64,000 nucleotides of DNA from positions 315,815 through 379,814 of the forward strand of contig NZ_KQ948433.1 of the NCBI RefSeq assembly GCF_001514065.1. The letters are read 5' to 3'. The DNA is from Streptomyces antibioticus (GTDB lineage Bacteria > Actinomycetota > Actinomycetes > Streptomycetales > Streptomycetaceae). Position 1 is the first letter of the stretch. Every line of letters begins with the position of its first letter. The notes below the pieces were generated by a model, which was not told the DNA's origin, ran no database searches, and saw only the letters and a list, made by a program, of their open reading frames with translations. Of this stretch, positions 35,632-44,949 are shown in pieces. Position numbers and translations under genes: made by a program.

Positions 35632-36579
35632 ATGAACGAAAACGAATGGCTGGCCGACCGATTCGAGGCCGACCGCCCGCGGTTGCGGGCGGTGGCCTAC
35701 CGGGTGCTCGGATCCATGGCGGAGGCCGACGACGCCGTCCAGGAAGCCTGGCTGCGGGTGATCCGCTCGGACGCCAGCGAGGTGGAGAACATGAGCGGCT
35801 GGCTCACCACCATCGTGGCCCGGGTGTCGCTGAACATGCTCCAGTCCCGCAAGTCGCGCCGCGAGGACCTCGTGGACGCCCCCGACACCGACCACGCGCA
35901 GCACAGGGAGGCGGAGTCGGCCGACCCCGAGCAGGAGGCGATGCTCGCCGAGTCGGTCGGGGCCGCGATGTTCCTCATCCTCGACACGCTCACGCCCGCC
36001 GAGCGGCTGGCGTTCGTCCTGCACGACATGTTCGCGGTGCCCTTCGAGGAGATCGCCCCGATCGTCGACCGCACCCCGGCCGCGGCCCGCCAGCTGGCCA
36101 GCCGGGCCCGCCGCCGCTTCCAGCGCCAGGGCGTCAGGCCGGAGGACGTGGAGGTCGTCGCGCAGACCCCGCCGGCCCCGGACACCGAGGCGGCCCAGGT
36201 CGGCAAGGCCGACTTCGTGCACGCGTTCCTCACCGCCTCCCGCGAGGGCGACTTCGAGGCGCTGCTGGCCATCCTCGCCCCGGACATCGTGGTCCGCGCC
36301 GACCAGGCGGCCGTGCAGATGGGCATGGCCACCGGCATCGGACTGGCCACGGGTGCGGGGCTGACCGAGGAGATGCGCGGCTCCGACGCCGTCACCCGCG
36401 CCTTCTCCAAGCTTTCCTGGGCGCCGGTGCCCGCCCTCATCGACGGCTCCGCGGGGCTCGCCTACGTCCGCGACGGTGTGGCACACGCCGTGTTCCGCTT
36501 CGACATCGCCGCGGGCCTGATCACCAACATCGACATCCGCGCCGACCTGACCGGCCTGGACATCGTCATCCTGAACTGA
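35632..36579 (+). CDS. ECF41 (SigJ-type) sigma factor
   Basis: A complete ECF41 factor of 315 residues. Region 2 begins RPRLRAVAYRVLGSMAEADD and continues EAWLRV; region 4 has LTPAERLAFVLHDMFAVPF and ARQLASRARRRF. A C-terminal SnoaL/NTF2-like domain (about 195-315) replaces an anti-sigma factor in this group and both helps and limits activity. GGGAGG precedes ATG 35632. The five matching promoters (35570, 39542, 41587, 44888, 54385) are its likely regulon. Confidence 0.92.
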   Translation: MNENEWLADRFEADRPRLRAVAYRVLGSMAEADDAVQEAWLRVIRSDASEVENMSGWLTTIVARVSLNMLQSRKSRREDLVDAPDTDHAQHREAESADPEQEAMLAESVGAAMFLILDTLTPAERLAFVLHDMFAVPFEEIAPIVDRTPAAARQLASRARRRFQRQGVRPEDVEVVAQTPPAPDTEAAQVGKADFVHAFLTASREGDFEALLAILAPDIVVRADQAAVQMGMATGIGLATGAGLTEEMRGSDAVTRAFSKLSWAPVPALIDGSAGLAYVRDGVAHAVFRFDIAAGLITNIDIRADLTGLDIVILN

Positions 36580-36593
36580 ACGGCCGCAGGGGT

Positions 36594-36645
36594 CCGGGCA
36601 CGAGGACGGGGCGGTCCGCCTGGACCGCCCCGTCCTCGTGCCCGG
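36594..36645. terminator. Bidirectional terminator, 24-bp perfect stem
   Basis: Arms 36594-36617 and 36622-36645 pair without mismatch around GCCT, between convergent genes. Confidence 0.92.
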
Positions 36646-36651
36646 AAGACC

Positions 36652-37569
36652 TCAGTCCTCCAGCGCGTCGAACGCCTTCAGCAACCGCCGCTGGATGTCG
36701 GTGATGTGGTAGTACGCACCGAGCTTGTAGTACTCCTCCGTGGGCGACAGCGTCAGCCCGTAGACCAGGGTGCGGTTCTCGCCGACATAGGCGTACGGCG
36801 CCTTCGTGCCGTAGTGGCGGAACTGCTCGATGTCGCGCTCGTCCGTGGAGGGCACCAGCGTCGGGTCCGTGGAGATCACCGCGAAGCACAGGCGGTCGAT
36901 CTTGCCGGTGTCCCAGTTGAGGGTGGGGTAGACCGAGAACGAGCGCTTGCAGAACTCCAGCCCCAGCTCGGTCGGCACGTGCAGACCCAGCTCACGGACC
37001 AGCGCCAGCACGGACTCCGGCGCCAGCGTCTGCTCGCTCAACTCGCTGAAGTACAGGTTGACCTGACGCTTCTTGTAGTCCATCGACGTCATCTGGACCT
37101 TGTCCAGCCCGTAGCGGGCGAACAGCTCCGCGTTCTCGGCCACGGACGACGGCATGGACGGGATGGCGCTCAGCTGCGCGACCCCGGGCATGTCGTCGGT
37201 GGGGAAGAACGCGTACGTCTTCTTGAACCCACCGGTGACCTCGCCGTCGATGGCGAACATCGACACCGGAAGGTGCTTCTGGGTGTCGGCCAGCAGATCG
37301 TCCACGGGGTGACCGGTCGCCGGGAACAGCCCCTTGTCCACCACGGTGGCGTACGGGTCGCCCTGGCTGGTCGGCACCGAGATGCTGAAGTCCAGCTCCG
37401 TGGAACGACGTCCGCTCGCCATCGAGAAGACGACGACGCCGTCGGTGAGGGTGTCCTGGAACTCGGTCAGCAGCGGATAGATCTTCTCGCGTGCGCAGGT
37501 CACGCCCAGCAGTCCCGCCGCTTCCTCCATGGCCGCGTACACGCGCTCGACATCAGCGGCTCCGGACAT
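36652..37569 (-). CDS. nphB: NphB-type aromatic prenyltransferase (ABBA fold)
   Basis: Transfers a geranyl group to a dihydroxynaphthalene or flaviolin-type ring. The 305-residue soluble enzyme follows CL190 NphB nearly residue for residue in the parts I remember. It has Asp60 in STELDFSISVP (Mg2+ site), GFKKTYAFFP, SMDYKKRQVNLYF, the Arg in KIDRLCFAV and EEYYKLGAYYHIT, which form the diphosphate pocket. It is two residues shorter at the loop before FSMASGR. GGAGG precedes ATG 37569. It is transcribed away from the SARP gene. Confidence 0.96.
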   Translation of the reverse strand: MSGAADVERVYAAMEEAAGLLGVTCAREKIYPLLTEFQDTLTDGVVVFSMASGRRSTELDFSISVPTSQGDPYATVVDKGLFPATGHPVDDLLADTQKHLPVSMFAIDGEVTGGFKKTYAFFPTDDMPGVAQLSAIPSMPSSVAENAELFARYGLDKVQMTSMDYKKRQVNLYFSELSEQTLAPESVLALVRELGLHVPTELGLEFCKRSFSVYPTLNWDTGKIDRLCFAVISTDPTLVPSTDERDIEQFRHYGTKAPYAYVGENRTLVYGLTLSPTEEYYKLGAYYHITDIQRRLLKAFDALED

Positions 37570-37663
37570 GCATACCTCCACGCTTCGATCCTGACGATCC
37601 GTCCGCGCCTCAGCCTCGGCCATCGGCCTTGAACCACGCTGGAGGATCGATTGGCGCTGACTG

Positions 37664-37680
37664 GTCGAACAGACCCTCGA
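37664..37680 (-). promoter_or_regulatory. SARP-like heptamers upstream of nphB
   Basis: On the nphB strand TCGAGGG (from 37680) and TCGACCA (from 37668) are 12 bp apart, about 100 bp before the nphB start, in the 177-bp region shared with the divergent SARP gene. Confidence 0.35.
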
Positions 37681-37746
37681 CGTCATGGGGCACGCACAAT
37701 GGCCGAAGCATTGCCTGCCCAAAAGAGAGTGGGGGCGAGTTCACGA

Positions 37747-38952
37747 ATGGCTGACGACACGACCGATACCGCCGTACGGACCGACGAACCCTACGCGCGC
37801 CCCGGCAATTCGGATGCATGGCGCATAGCGGCACTGGAACGCGAGATCCAGGAACTGCGCCGCACCAACGAGGAACTGCGCGTGTATGTGAGCAGAGAGC
37901 TCGAACCCGAGCCTGAATTCACCGTTGTGGCCGACCAGGAACTGGCGGAGTTCGACGTCGTGACCGGCAGCGGAACCACCCCGGCGGCAGCGGCGGTCAC
38001 AGCGCCGGCCGCGGCCATCACCGAACCCACCCGCCCGCGCGCCCTCGCCGAGTTCCACGCCCTGGGCCCCATCGAGGCCTTCGTCGGCGGCCGGCTCGTC
38101 GACCTCGGGGCACCCAAGCAGCGCGCCCTGCTCGCGCTCCTGGTCGGCAAGGTGGGCCGCCCGGTGTCGGTCGACACGATCGTCGAGGAACTGTGGGCCG
38201 GCCAGCCGCCGCCGTCCGCCGTCTCCTCCCTCCAGGCCTACGTCGCCAACCTGCGCCGGGTCCTGGAACCCGACCGCGCGCCGCGGACCCCGCCCACCGT
38301 CCTGCGCACCTACGGCCGCGGCTACCTCCTGGACACCCGGGTCGTGGAGGTGGACGTGCAGTGGTTCGGCGAACGCTCCGTCGCCGGCTGGCAGGCACTG
38401 GACCGGGGCGACGCGCGCAGCGCGGTCCACGAGTTCGAGTCGGCGCTGTCCCTGTGGCGCGGCCAGGCGTACGCCGAGGTGGCCGACACCGCCTACATCC
38501 GGCCGGACGTGGCCCGCCTGGAGGAGCTGCGCCTGTCGGTCGTCGAGGGCCGGTGCGCGGCGCTGCTCGCCGTCGGCGCCCATGAGATCGCGGTGGCCGA
38601 ACTGGAGGCGTTCGTCCAGGACCACCCGCTACGGGAGTACGGCTGCGAACTCCTGGGCCTGGCCCTGTACCGGGCGGGCCGGCAGGCCGACGCCCTGGCC
38701 GTGCTCCGCACCAACCAGCGGCGCCTGGCGGACGAACTGGGCATCGACCCGCGCCCGGCCCTGCGCCGCCTGGAGCAGCAGATCCTCACCCAGTCCGCGT
38801 CCTTGGACTGGCAACCGGCCCCCCGCCCCTCCGCCGTCGCCACCCGGCGCCCCCCTGAGGTCCCGGCCTGCTCCGTCCGCCGCCAGCCGACCCACCGCGA
38901 CCACCTGCCCCGACCCGACTTCTTCCGCTCGTCCCTGCTGGCGGACCGATAA
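37747..38952 (+). CDS. SARP-family transcriptional activator
   Basis: A 401-residue regulator. Residues 25-50 form a short charged helix, probably a coiled coil (ALEREIQELRRTNEEL). After an Ala/Pro linker, residues 105-200 form the OmpR-type winged helix (KQRALLALLVGKVGRPVS, SLQAYVANLRRVLEP, RTYGRGYLLD). Residues 205-350 are the bacterial transcriptional activation domain (LEELRLSVVEGRCAALLAVG, HPLREYGCELLGLALYRAG). No NB-ARC part, so it is a small SARP with an extra N-terminal segment. Likely pathway activator of the cluster. Start ATG 37747 is chosen without a strong ribosome site. Confidence 0.92.
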   Translation: MADDTTDTAVRTDEPYARPGNSDAWRIAALEREIQELRRTNEELRVYVSRELEPEPEFTVVADQELAEFDVVTGSGTTPAAAAVTAPAAAITEPTRPRALAEFHALGPIEAFVGGRLVDLGAPKQRALLALLVGKVGRPVSVDTIVEELWAGQPPPSAVSSLQAYVANLRRVLEPDRAPRTPPTVLRTYGRGYLLDTRVVEVDVQWFGERSVAGWQALDRGDARSAVHEFESALSLWRGQAYAEVADTAYIRPDVARLEELRLSVVEGRCAALLAVGAHEIAVAELEAFVQDHPLREYGCELLGLALYRAGRQADALAVLRTNQRRLADELGIDPRPALRRLEQQILTQSASLDWQPAPRPSAVATRRPPEVPACSVRRQPTHRDHLPRPDFFRSSLLADR

Positions 38953-39001
38953 CCGCCCGCGGCGAGCAGCGCCCACGCCGGCCGTCCGTCGCGGGGGGCG
39001 A

Positions 39002-39454
39002 TCACGCCTCCGCGGTCTGGCGGGGCGGAGAGCCGGCCAGGGGCGACGAGTCCTCGTAGCGGACCTCGTAACGCCGCTCGGTGAACTTCCAGCCGTCCCC
39101 GGTGCGCTGGTAGTGGTCGTGATAGATGGCGTAGTTGAGGCCGCCCCGGCCGTCGAAACCACGCCCCACCTCCGACATGTAGGCGCGCCCCGTGGCGGTG
39201 TCGCCGTCGAGCACGATCAGGCCCGGGTGCGTGTTCTGCACCAGGAACTCCACGACCTTCGGCACCCGCCTGCCCCACGCCCGGATCTCCTCCGGGCCCA
39301 GCAGCTCGATCGGGATGTTGGGCATCCGCAGCGCCCCGTCCTCCGTGAAGAGCGTCGCCACCCGGTCGTAGTCGCGCATCATCACCGCATCGGTGAACTC
39401 ACCGCGCAGCGCCTCGATTTCGACGCGGTCCGCGATGGCCTGGAAGTCATTCAT
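39002..39454 (-). CDS. SnoaL/NTF2-like protein
   Basis: A 150-residue NTF2-fold protein (IEALRGEFTDAVMMRDYDRV, FTEDGALRMP, YAIYHDHYQRTGDGWKF). Family members are ring cyclases, hydroxylases or isomerases of small molecules. It carries its own ECF41 promoter (39542 to 39513, minus strand), setting it apart from the neighbours. GAGG lies before ATG 39454. It could act on the quinone product or be a protective binder. Confidence 0.85.
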   Translation of the reverse strand: MNDFQAIADRVEIEALRGEFTDAVMMRDYDRVATLFTEDGALRMPNIPIELLGPEEIRAWGRRVPKVVEFLVQNTHPGLIVLDGDTATGRAYMSEVGRGFDGRGGLNYAIYHDHYQRTGDGWKFTERRYEVRYEDSSPLAGSPPRQTAEA

Positions 39455-39512
39455 CGCTTTCCTCTTTCTCCTTACCGAAATTCCCGGACGGTGTGTTCGT
39501 CCGCCTCACCAT

Positions 39513-39542
39513 GACGACAGCCGGGGTCCGGGGAATGTGACA
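39513..39542 (-). promoter_or_regulatory. ECF41-type promoter of the SnoaL-like gene
   Basis: Read leftward: TGTCACA from 39542 and TGTCGTC from 39519, starts 23 bp apart, then GAGG. Same spacing as the sigma gene promoter. Confidence 0.65.
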
Positions 39543-39777
39543 GCCGAAGACCCATTCCCGGCCTGTTTCCCTCGGACGGGTGAGCGCATACGGCACGACG
39601 TTCGACGTGCGGCGCCAGGCGCCAAGCGGGCGCCAACCGGCTCCATAGTGCGCCCCAACCACGCCACCCGATGCTGGATGCCGCAGCACTGGCCGAAGTG
39701 CGCCGTCATGCCTGTTCAACCCGTAATCCACGACGGCCCGCCCCCTGTGTGGGTCCTCATCTGATGGAAGGCCGAAT

Positions 39778-41550
39778 ATGGAGGCTACCGAGGTTCCGGT
39801 TCTGATCGTGGGCGGAGGCGGCTGCGGCCTGTCGGCCTCCGTCTTCCTGTCGGACCACGGTGTGCGGCACCTGCTCGTGGAACGGCACGCGGACACGTCG
39901 ATCCTGCCGAAGGCGCATTACATCAACCAGCGCACGATGGAGATCTTCCGCCAGCACGGCCTCTATGACGACGTTGTCGAACGCGCCTCCACCACCGACC
40001 GCTTCGGCCGGGTGCGCTGGCAGACCACCCTGACCGGCGACGGCCCTCTGGACCGCCGGATCATCCACGAGATGGACGCCTTCGGCGGCGGCGCGCTGAC
40101 CGAGGTGTACGCCGCCGACGGCCCCGTACTGCCCTGCAAGCTGCCCCAGTTGCGGCTGGAGCCGATCCTGCGCCGGCAGGCCGAGGAACGTAACCCCGGC
40201 CGGGTGCTGTTCTCCCACGAACTGGTCTCCTTCACCGAACGGGACGACCATGTCGTCGCCGACATCCGTGACCTCGCCACCGGCGAGACCACCCGGGTCG
40301 CCGCCCGGTACGTCATCGCCGCCGACGGCGGCCGCACCCTCGGCCCGCAGCTGGGCGTGCAGATGCAGGGCACGGTGAAGATGGCCGACGTCTCCACCGC
40401 CTACTTCTCCGCCGACCTGTCCCAGTGGTGGCACGACGGCACCCTGATGACCTGGTTCATGAACCCCGAGCGCGCCGACCGCAACTTCACCCTGCTGGAG
40501 ATGGGGCCGAACTGGGGCCGCCAGTGCGAGGAATGGGGCCTGACCTCCTTCCTCCTGGGCGACGCCGACCGCGCCGACAACGAGGCGGTCGCCGACCGCA
40601 TCCGCGAGGTGCTGGGCCTGCCCGGCCTGGAGCTGACCGTGCACAAGGTGTCGCAGTGGTCGGTGGAGGGGGTGCTCGCCGACCGCTACCGCTCCGGCCG
40701 CGTCCTGATCGTCGGCGACGCCGCCCACCGCCAGCCGCCCACCACCGGCCTCGGCCTCAACGGCGGCATCCAGGACGTCCACAACCTCGCCTGGAAGCTC
40801 GCCGCCGTCCTGTCGGGACGCGCCGACGACGGACTGCTCGACACCTACGAGAGCGAGCGGCGACCGGTCGGCAAGCGCAACGTCGACTGGGGCCTGGCCG
40901 CCTGGTTCCACCACCGTGTCATGACGGAGGCCGCGCTCGGCCTCGGCCCGCACGTCCCGCCGGAGCGCCGCGCCTCCGCGTTCGCCGGCTATTTCGAGCA
41001 GTCCGAGGTCGGCGAGGTCCGGCGGGCCAGGGCGGCGGAGCTGTTCGCCACCCACCGCGCCGAGTGCCAGGCCCACGACCTGGAGATCGGCTACTTCTAC
41101 GAGGAAGGCGCACTCGTCCCCGACGGCACCCGGCCGCCGGCAGGCTCGCCCATGGGCACCGAGTACCACCCCACCACCCGCCCCGGGCACCGGCTGCCGC
41201 ACGCCTGGCTGGAGCGCGACGGAGAGCGCCTGTCCACCCACGACCTGGTCGGCGCCGAGGGCGGCTTCGCCCTCCTCATCGGTTCCACCGGCACCGGCTG
41301 GGCCGAGGCGGCCGAGCAGGTCGCCGAGAAGTTCTCGATCCCCCTGACCGTCGCCCGCATCGGAGCCGGCGCCGAATACACCGGCGACGGCTGGGCCGAC
41401 GTACGGGAGATCGCCGACGACGGCGCCGTCCTGGTGCGCCCCGACAACCACGTGGCGTGGCGCTCCATGGGCGCGGCCGACCAACCGGCGGCCGTGCTGA
41501 CACAGGTGTTGTCCCAGGTCATGGACCACGGGACCGCCGACAGGACCTGA
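39778..41550 (+). CDS. FAD-dependent aromatic hydroxylase (PheA/TfdB family)
   Basis: A 590-residue class A flavin monooxygenase with the C-terminal thioredoxin-like domain of the phenol hydroxylase / polyketide hydroxylase group. Motifs: VLIVGGGGCGLSASVFL (FAD), ARYVIAADGGRT (DG motif), and VLIVGDAAHRQPPTTGLGLN (GD motif). Likely hydroxylates the naphthoquinone or phenazine ring using NADPH and O2. It lies between the SnoaL-like gene and the exporter. Confidence 0.9.
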   Translation: MEATEVPVLIVGGGGCGLSASVFLSDHGVRHLLVERHADTSILPKAHYINQRTMEIFRQHGLYDDVVERASTTDRFGRVRWQTTLTGDGPLDRRIIHEMDAFGGGALTEVYAADGPVLPCKLPQLRLEPILRRQAEERNPGRVLFSHELVSFTERDDHVVADIRDLATGETTRVAARYVIAADGGRTLGPQLGVQMQGTVKMADVSTAYFSADLSQWWHDGTLMTWFMNPERADRNFTLLEMGPNWGRQCEEWGLTSFLLGDADRADNEAVADRIREVLGLPGLELTVHKVSQWSVEGVLADRYRSGRVLIVGDAAHRQPPTTGLGLNGGIQDVHNLAWKLAAVLSGRADDGLLDTYESERRPVGKRNVDWGLAAWFHHRVMTEAALGLGPHVPPERRASAFAGYFEQSEVGEVRRARAAELFATHRAECQAHDLEIGYFYEEGALVPDGTRPPAGSPMGTEYHPTTRPGHRLPHAWLERDGERLSTHDLVGAEGGFALLIGSTGTGWAEAAEQVAEKFSIPLTVARIGAGAEYTGDGWADVREIADDGAVLVRPDNHVAWRSMGAADQPAAVLTQVLSQVMDHGTADRT

Positions 41551-41586
41551 CCCGACAGGGCCCGGCGGAAAAACCGTGACGGCACT

Positions 41587-41616
41587 CGTCACATTCCTCC
41601 GCCGGGACCTGTCATA
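41587..41616 (+). promoter_or_regulatory. ECF41-type promoter of the MFS exporter
   Basis: CGTCACA (41587) and TGTCATA (41610), starts 23 bp apart, then GGGCGAGG. It ends 48 bp before the exporter ATG. Confidence 0.7.
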
Positions 41617-41664
41617 CGGGCGAGGCCTTGAGTCCGACCCAAAAAACAACGAGGAGAACAGACC

Positions 41665-43176
41665 ATGTCCACAACCAGTGCCGTGCCTACGGCAAGGGAC
41701 TCACGGCGGTGGATGGTTCTCGCCGTCATCTGTGTCGCCTACCTCATGCTCACCCTCGACATGACGGTGATGAACCTGGCTCTGCCGTCGGCGCAGGAGG
41801 CTCTCGACTTCTCGGACGCGGACAAGCAGTGGATCGTCACTTCGTACGCCCTCTGCTACGGCACCCTGCTGCTGATCGGCGGCAAGCTCTCTGACCTCAT
41901 CGGCCGCAGGGAGACCTTCCTCGTCGGTCTGGTCGGCTTCGCGACGGCCTCCGCGGTCGGCGGCGCGGCCAACAGCTTCGGGATGCTGGTCACCGCCCGC
42001 GCGGCCCAGGGTGTCTTCGCCGCCCTGCTGGCGCCCACCACCCTGTCGATGCTGGCCACCACGTTCACCGACCCCAAGGAGCGCGGCAAGGCCTTCGGCG
42101 CCTTCAGCGCGGTCGCGGCCAGCGGCGGCGGTCTGGGTCTGCTGATCGGCGGCGCGCTGACCTCCGGCCTGAACTGGCGCTGGTGCATGTACGTCAACCT
42201 GGTGTTCGCCGCGTTCTCGCTGATCGTCGGCGGCAAGCTGGTCCCGCGCCAGCCCCGCGCCAAGGCCAGCCTGGACATCCCCGGCGTCATCCTGGTCTCC
42301 GCCGGCCTCTTCGGCCTGGTCTACGGCTTCTCCAACGCCGCCACGCACTCCTGGGACACCCCCTCGACCTGGGGCTTCCTCGCGGCCGGTGCCGTGCTGC
42401 TGATCGTGTTCGCCGCCTGGCAGACCCGCGCCCAGCAGCCGCTGCTGCCCCCGCGTGTCGTCACCGACCGTAACCGCGGTGGTGCCTACCTCACCTCGCT
42501 CCTCGTCGGCATCGGTATGTTCGGTGTGCTGCTCTTCCTGATCTACTACCTGCAGACCGAGCTCGGCTACTCCGCGATCAAGTCCGGTCTCGCCCTGCTG
42601 CCGATGATGGTCGTCACCGGTGTGGCCAGCAACGTCGGCAACATCAAGGTGATGCCGAAGTCCGGCCCGCGTCCGCTGATCACCATCGGCATGCTGGTCA
42701 ACGCCGGTGCCATGCTCTGGCTCACCCAGATCGGCGCCGACTCCAACTACGCCACCGCGATCCTCGGCCCGCTCATGCTCATCGGCCTCGGCATGGGCAT
42801 GATCTACGCCGCCGCGCTGAACACCGGCACCTCCGGTGTGGCCCCGCAGGACGCGGGCGTCGCCTCGGCGACCATCAGCGCCGGTTCCCAGCTCGGCGGC
42901 GCCATCGGCACCGCCCTGCTCAACACGATCGCCGCCAGCGCGGCCAGCGACTACATCTCCGGCCACGCCCAGGGCAAGCCCAGCGTCGAGGTGTTCCACC
43001 TCGCCGCGATCGAGGGCTACCAGCAGGTGTTCTGGTGGTGCGCCGCCATCTTCACCGCCGGCGCCGTCCTCGGTGGACTGCTGCTGCGCAGCGGCCCGCT
43101 CCCGGCGCCCGCCTGGGCCGCCAAGCCGAAGGTGGAGGAGCCGGAGACCGGCGAGCCGGAGAAGGCGCTCTCCTGA
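41665..43176 (+). CDS. MFS drug exporter, 14-helix DHA2 (EmrB/QacA) family
   Basis: A 503-residue transporter with about 14 membrane helices. The DHA2 motif C-like LDMTVMNLALPSAQ lies in helix 1, motif A GGKLSDLIGRRETFLVG in loop 2-3, and WRWCMYVNLVFA in helix 5-6. It should export the final quinone or phenazine using the proton gradient. GAGGAG precedes ATG 41665. Expression from the ECF41 promoter couples export to stress or product sensing. Confidence 0.94.
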   Translation: MSTTSAVPTARDSRRWMVLAVICVAYLMLTLDMTVMNLALPSAQEALDFSDADKQWIVTSYALCYGTLLLIGGKLSDLIGRRETFLVGLVGFATASAVGGAANSFGMLVTARAAQGVFAALLAPTTLSMLATTFTDPKERGKAFGAFSAVAASGGGLGLLIGGALTSGLNWRWCMYVNLVFAAFSLIVGGKLVPRQPRAKASLDIPGVILVSAGLFGLVYGFSNAATHSWDTPSTWGFLAAGAVLLIVFAAWQTRAQQPLLPPRVVTDRNRGGAYLTSLLVGIGMFGVLLFLIYYLQTELGYSAIKSGLALLPMMVVTGVASNVGNIKVMPKSGPRPLITIGMLVNAGAMLWLTQIGADSNYATAILGPLMLIGLGMGMIYAAALNTGTSGVAPQDAGVASATISAGSQLGGAIGTALLNTIAASAASDYISGHAQGKPSVEVFHLAAIEGYQQVFWWCAAIFTAGAVLGGLLLRSGPLPAPAWAAKPKVEEPETGEPEKALS

Positions 43177-43202
43177 CAGCACCGACCAGGCAACACGGAC
43201 AA

Positions 43203-43239
43203 GGATGAGGGCCGGGTGACCACCCGGCCCTCATCCTTT
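43203..43239. terminator. Terminator between exporter and multicopper oxidase
   Basis: 16-bp perfect arms GGATGAGGGCCGGGTG (43203) and CACCCGGCCCTCATCC (43221-43236), then TTT. Confidence 0.88.
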
Positions 43240-43259
43240 GCGCTGTCCCGGCGTGGGCG

Positions 43260-44738
43260 TCAGCCGCGCCGCACGGAGGGCTTGCGCACCCGGAAGTTCG
43301 CCATCATGCCCATCGACGCGTGGTCGAACATGTGGCAGTGGTACACGTAGGTGCCCTCGTAGCCGGTGAAGGTCGCCTGCAACTTGACCGTCTCCCCGGG
43401 CTGCAGCGGCACGGTGTCCTTCAGCCCGCTCTCCGGACCGGAGGTGACGGGCTTGCCGTTGCGCTCCAGCACCCGGAACTGCACCAGGTGCATATGGAAG
43501 TTGTGCGGGGTGTAGAGATTGGCGTTGCGCACGTTCCAGATCTCCGTGGCCCCGTACTCGATCTCGGTGTCGACCCGGTCCATGTCGAACGACTTGCCGT
43601 TGATGAACGCGTCCATGGTCGCGCCCGTCTCGTCCATGCTCAGCACGAAGTCACGGCTGACCGTGGCGCTTCCCAGCGCGGGCAGCTTGCGCAGCGTCGA
43701 GGGGACGGTGCTGCGGTCCGTGACGGGTCCGGTGACCCGGAACTGCAGCACCCGGCCGAGCTGGTCGACGGGCTCGCCGGGCAGCAGACCGCCGGTGTTG
43801 GTGAGGATCAGCTTGGTGCCGGCGGCGTACTTGGAGAAGTCGATGACGATGTCGGCGCGCTCACCGGGGGAGAGGGACACCGACGTCACATCCAGCGGCT
43901 TCTCCAGCAGCCCGCCGTCGGAGCCGATCTGCTGGAAGGAGGAGCCGTCGGACAGCTGCAGTGTGTAGAACCGCAGGTTGGCCGTGTTGAACAGCCGGAA
44001 GCGGTACTTGCGGGCGGCGACCTCGAAGTACGGCCACGCCTTGCCGTTGGCCAGCAGCACATGGCGGTTCATGAAGTCGCCCATGCTGTAGATGAGCTGG
44101 CCGCTGTCGTCGAACCGTGCGTCGCGCAGCGCGATCGGCACGTCGTACGCCCCCGACGGCAGGTTGAGGTTCTTCTCCACGTCGTCGGTGAGCAGATAGA
44201 AGCCGGTCAGCCCGCGGTAGACGGTCTCCGACTCCTGGTGGTGGGCGTGGTCGTGGAACCACAGGTTCGCGTGCGGCTGGTTGTTGGGGTACGTGTAGAT
44301 CTTCGACCCGCCGCCCGGCGCGATGAGATCCATCGGCGAGCCGTCACTGCTCTCCGGCACATGCGCGCCGTGCAGATGGATCGAGGTGGACACGCCCAGC
44401 CGGTTGGTCTGCCGGACCAGGACGCGCCGCCCGGAGGCCGCCTTGATGACGGGACCGGGGAAGTTGCCGTTGAAGGTGTACACGCGGGTCTTGCGGCCCG
44501 GCAGGATCTCGGCGTCCGCCTCCTGCATGGCGATGTCGTAGTAGCTGGTCAGGCCCAGATCGCACACCGGCTCCAGCACCTTGGGCACCGGCATCGCCTG
44601 CTCGAACTGCGGAATGGTGGTCGGGTCCAGCTCACCGGCCTGAGCCGACTTGGCCATCGCGGGCGCCAGCAGGCCCGCACTGCCGAGGGCGCCGGTCAGC
44701 GCGGCCCCCGTCAGGAGGACGGTTCTGCGGTGGATCAT
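43260..44738 (-). CDS. Secreted multicopper oxidase (bilirubin/phenoxazinone oxidase type)
   Basis: A 492-residue three-domain copper oxidase. The N-terminus MIHRRTVLLTGAALTGAL is a twin-arginine export signal with cleavage after APAMA. Copper sites are complete: HLHGAH and WFHDHAHH early, HNFHMHL and YHCHMFDHASMGMM at the C-terminus, with a Met axial ligand. Such enzymes oxidise phenols and aminophenols, for example phenoxazinone synthase and CotA. It could oxidise or cyclise the prenylated hydroquinone outside the membrane. GGGAGGGG precedes ATG 44738. Confidence 0.93.
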   Translation of the reverse strand: MIHRRTVLLTGAALTGALGSAGLLAPAMAKSAQAGELDPTTIPQFEQAMPVPKVLEPVCDLGLTSYYDIAMQEADAEILPGRKTRVYTFNGNFPGPVIKAASGRRVLVRQTNRLGVSTSIHLHGAHVPESSDGSPMDLIAPGGGSKIYTYPNNQPHANLWFHDHAHHQESETVYRGLTGFYLLTDDVEKNLNLPSGAYDVPIALRDARFDDSGQLIYSMGDFMNRHVLLANGKAWPYFEVAARKYRFRLFNTANLRFYTLQLSDGSSFQQIGSDGGLLEKPLDVTSVSLSPGERADIVIDFSKYAAGTKLILTNTGGLLPGEPVDQLGRVLQFRVTGPVTDRSTVPSTLRKLPALGSATVSRDFVLSMDETGATMDAFINGKSFDMDRVDTEIEYGATEIWNVRNANLYTPHNFHMHLVQFRVLERNGKPVTSGPESGLKDTVPLQPGETVKLQATFTGYEGTYVYHCHMFDHASMGMMANFRVRKPSVRRG

Positions 44739-44887
44739 GTCCCCTCCCCGTGGAGATACATGTGATGGACATCAGATGCCTCGCAGAGGATGCACGGCCG
44801 CACTCTCCGGCGCCTGGAGCGCCGGTGGAGCAGAAGAGGCGCAACGGCACCCGTGGGACGCCCGCCGACGCCGCCGCCGACCCCTCT

Positions 44888-44917
44888 TGTCACCTCCCCC
44901 CGCTCCGACTTGTCACA
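44888..44917 (+). promoter_or_regulatory. ECF41-type promoter of the region-2-less sigma protein
   Basis: TGTCACC (44888) and TGTCACA (44911), starts 23 bp apart, then AGACGAGA, 33 bp before the GTG start at 44950. Confidence 0.7.
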
Positions 44918-44949
44918 TAGACGAGAGCCGAGTCCGAGGAGGGGCTTGC

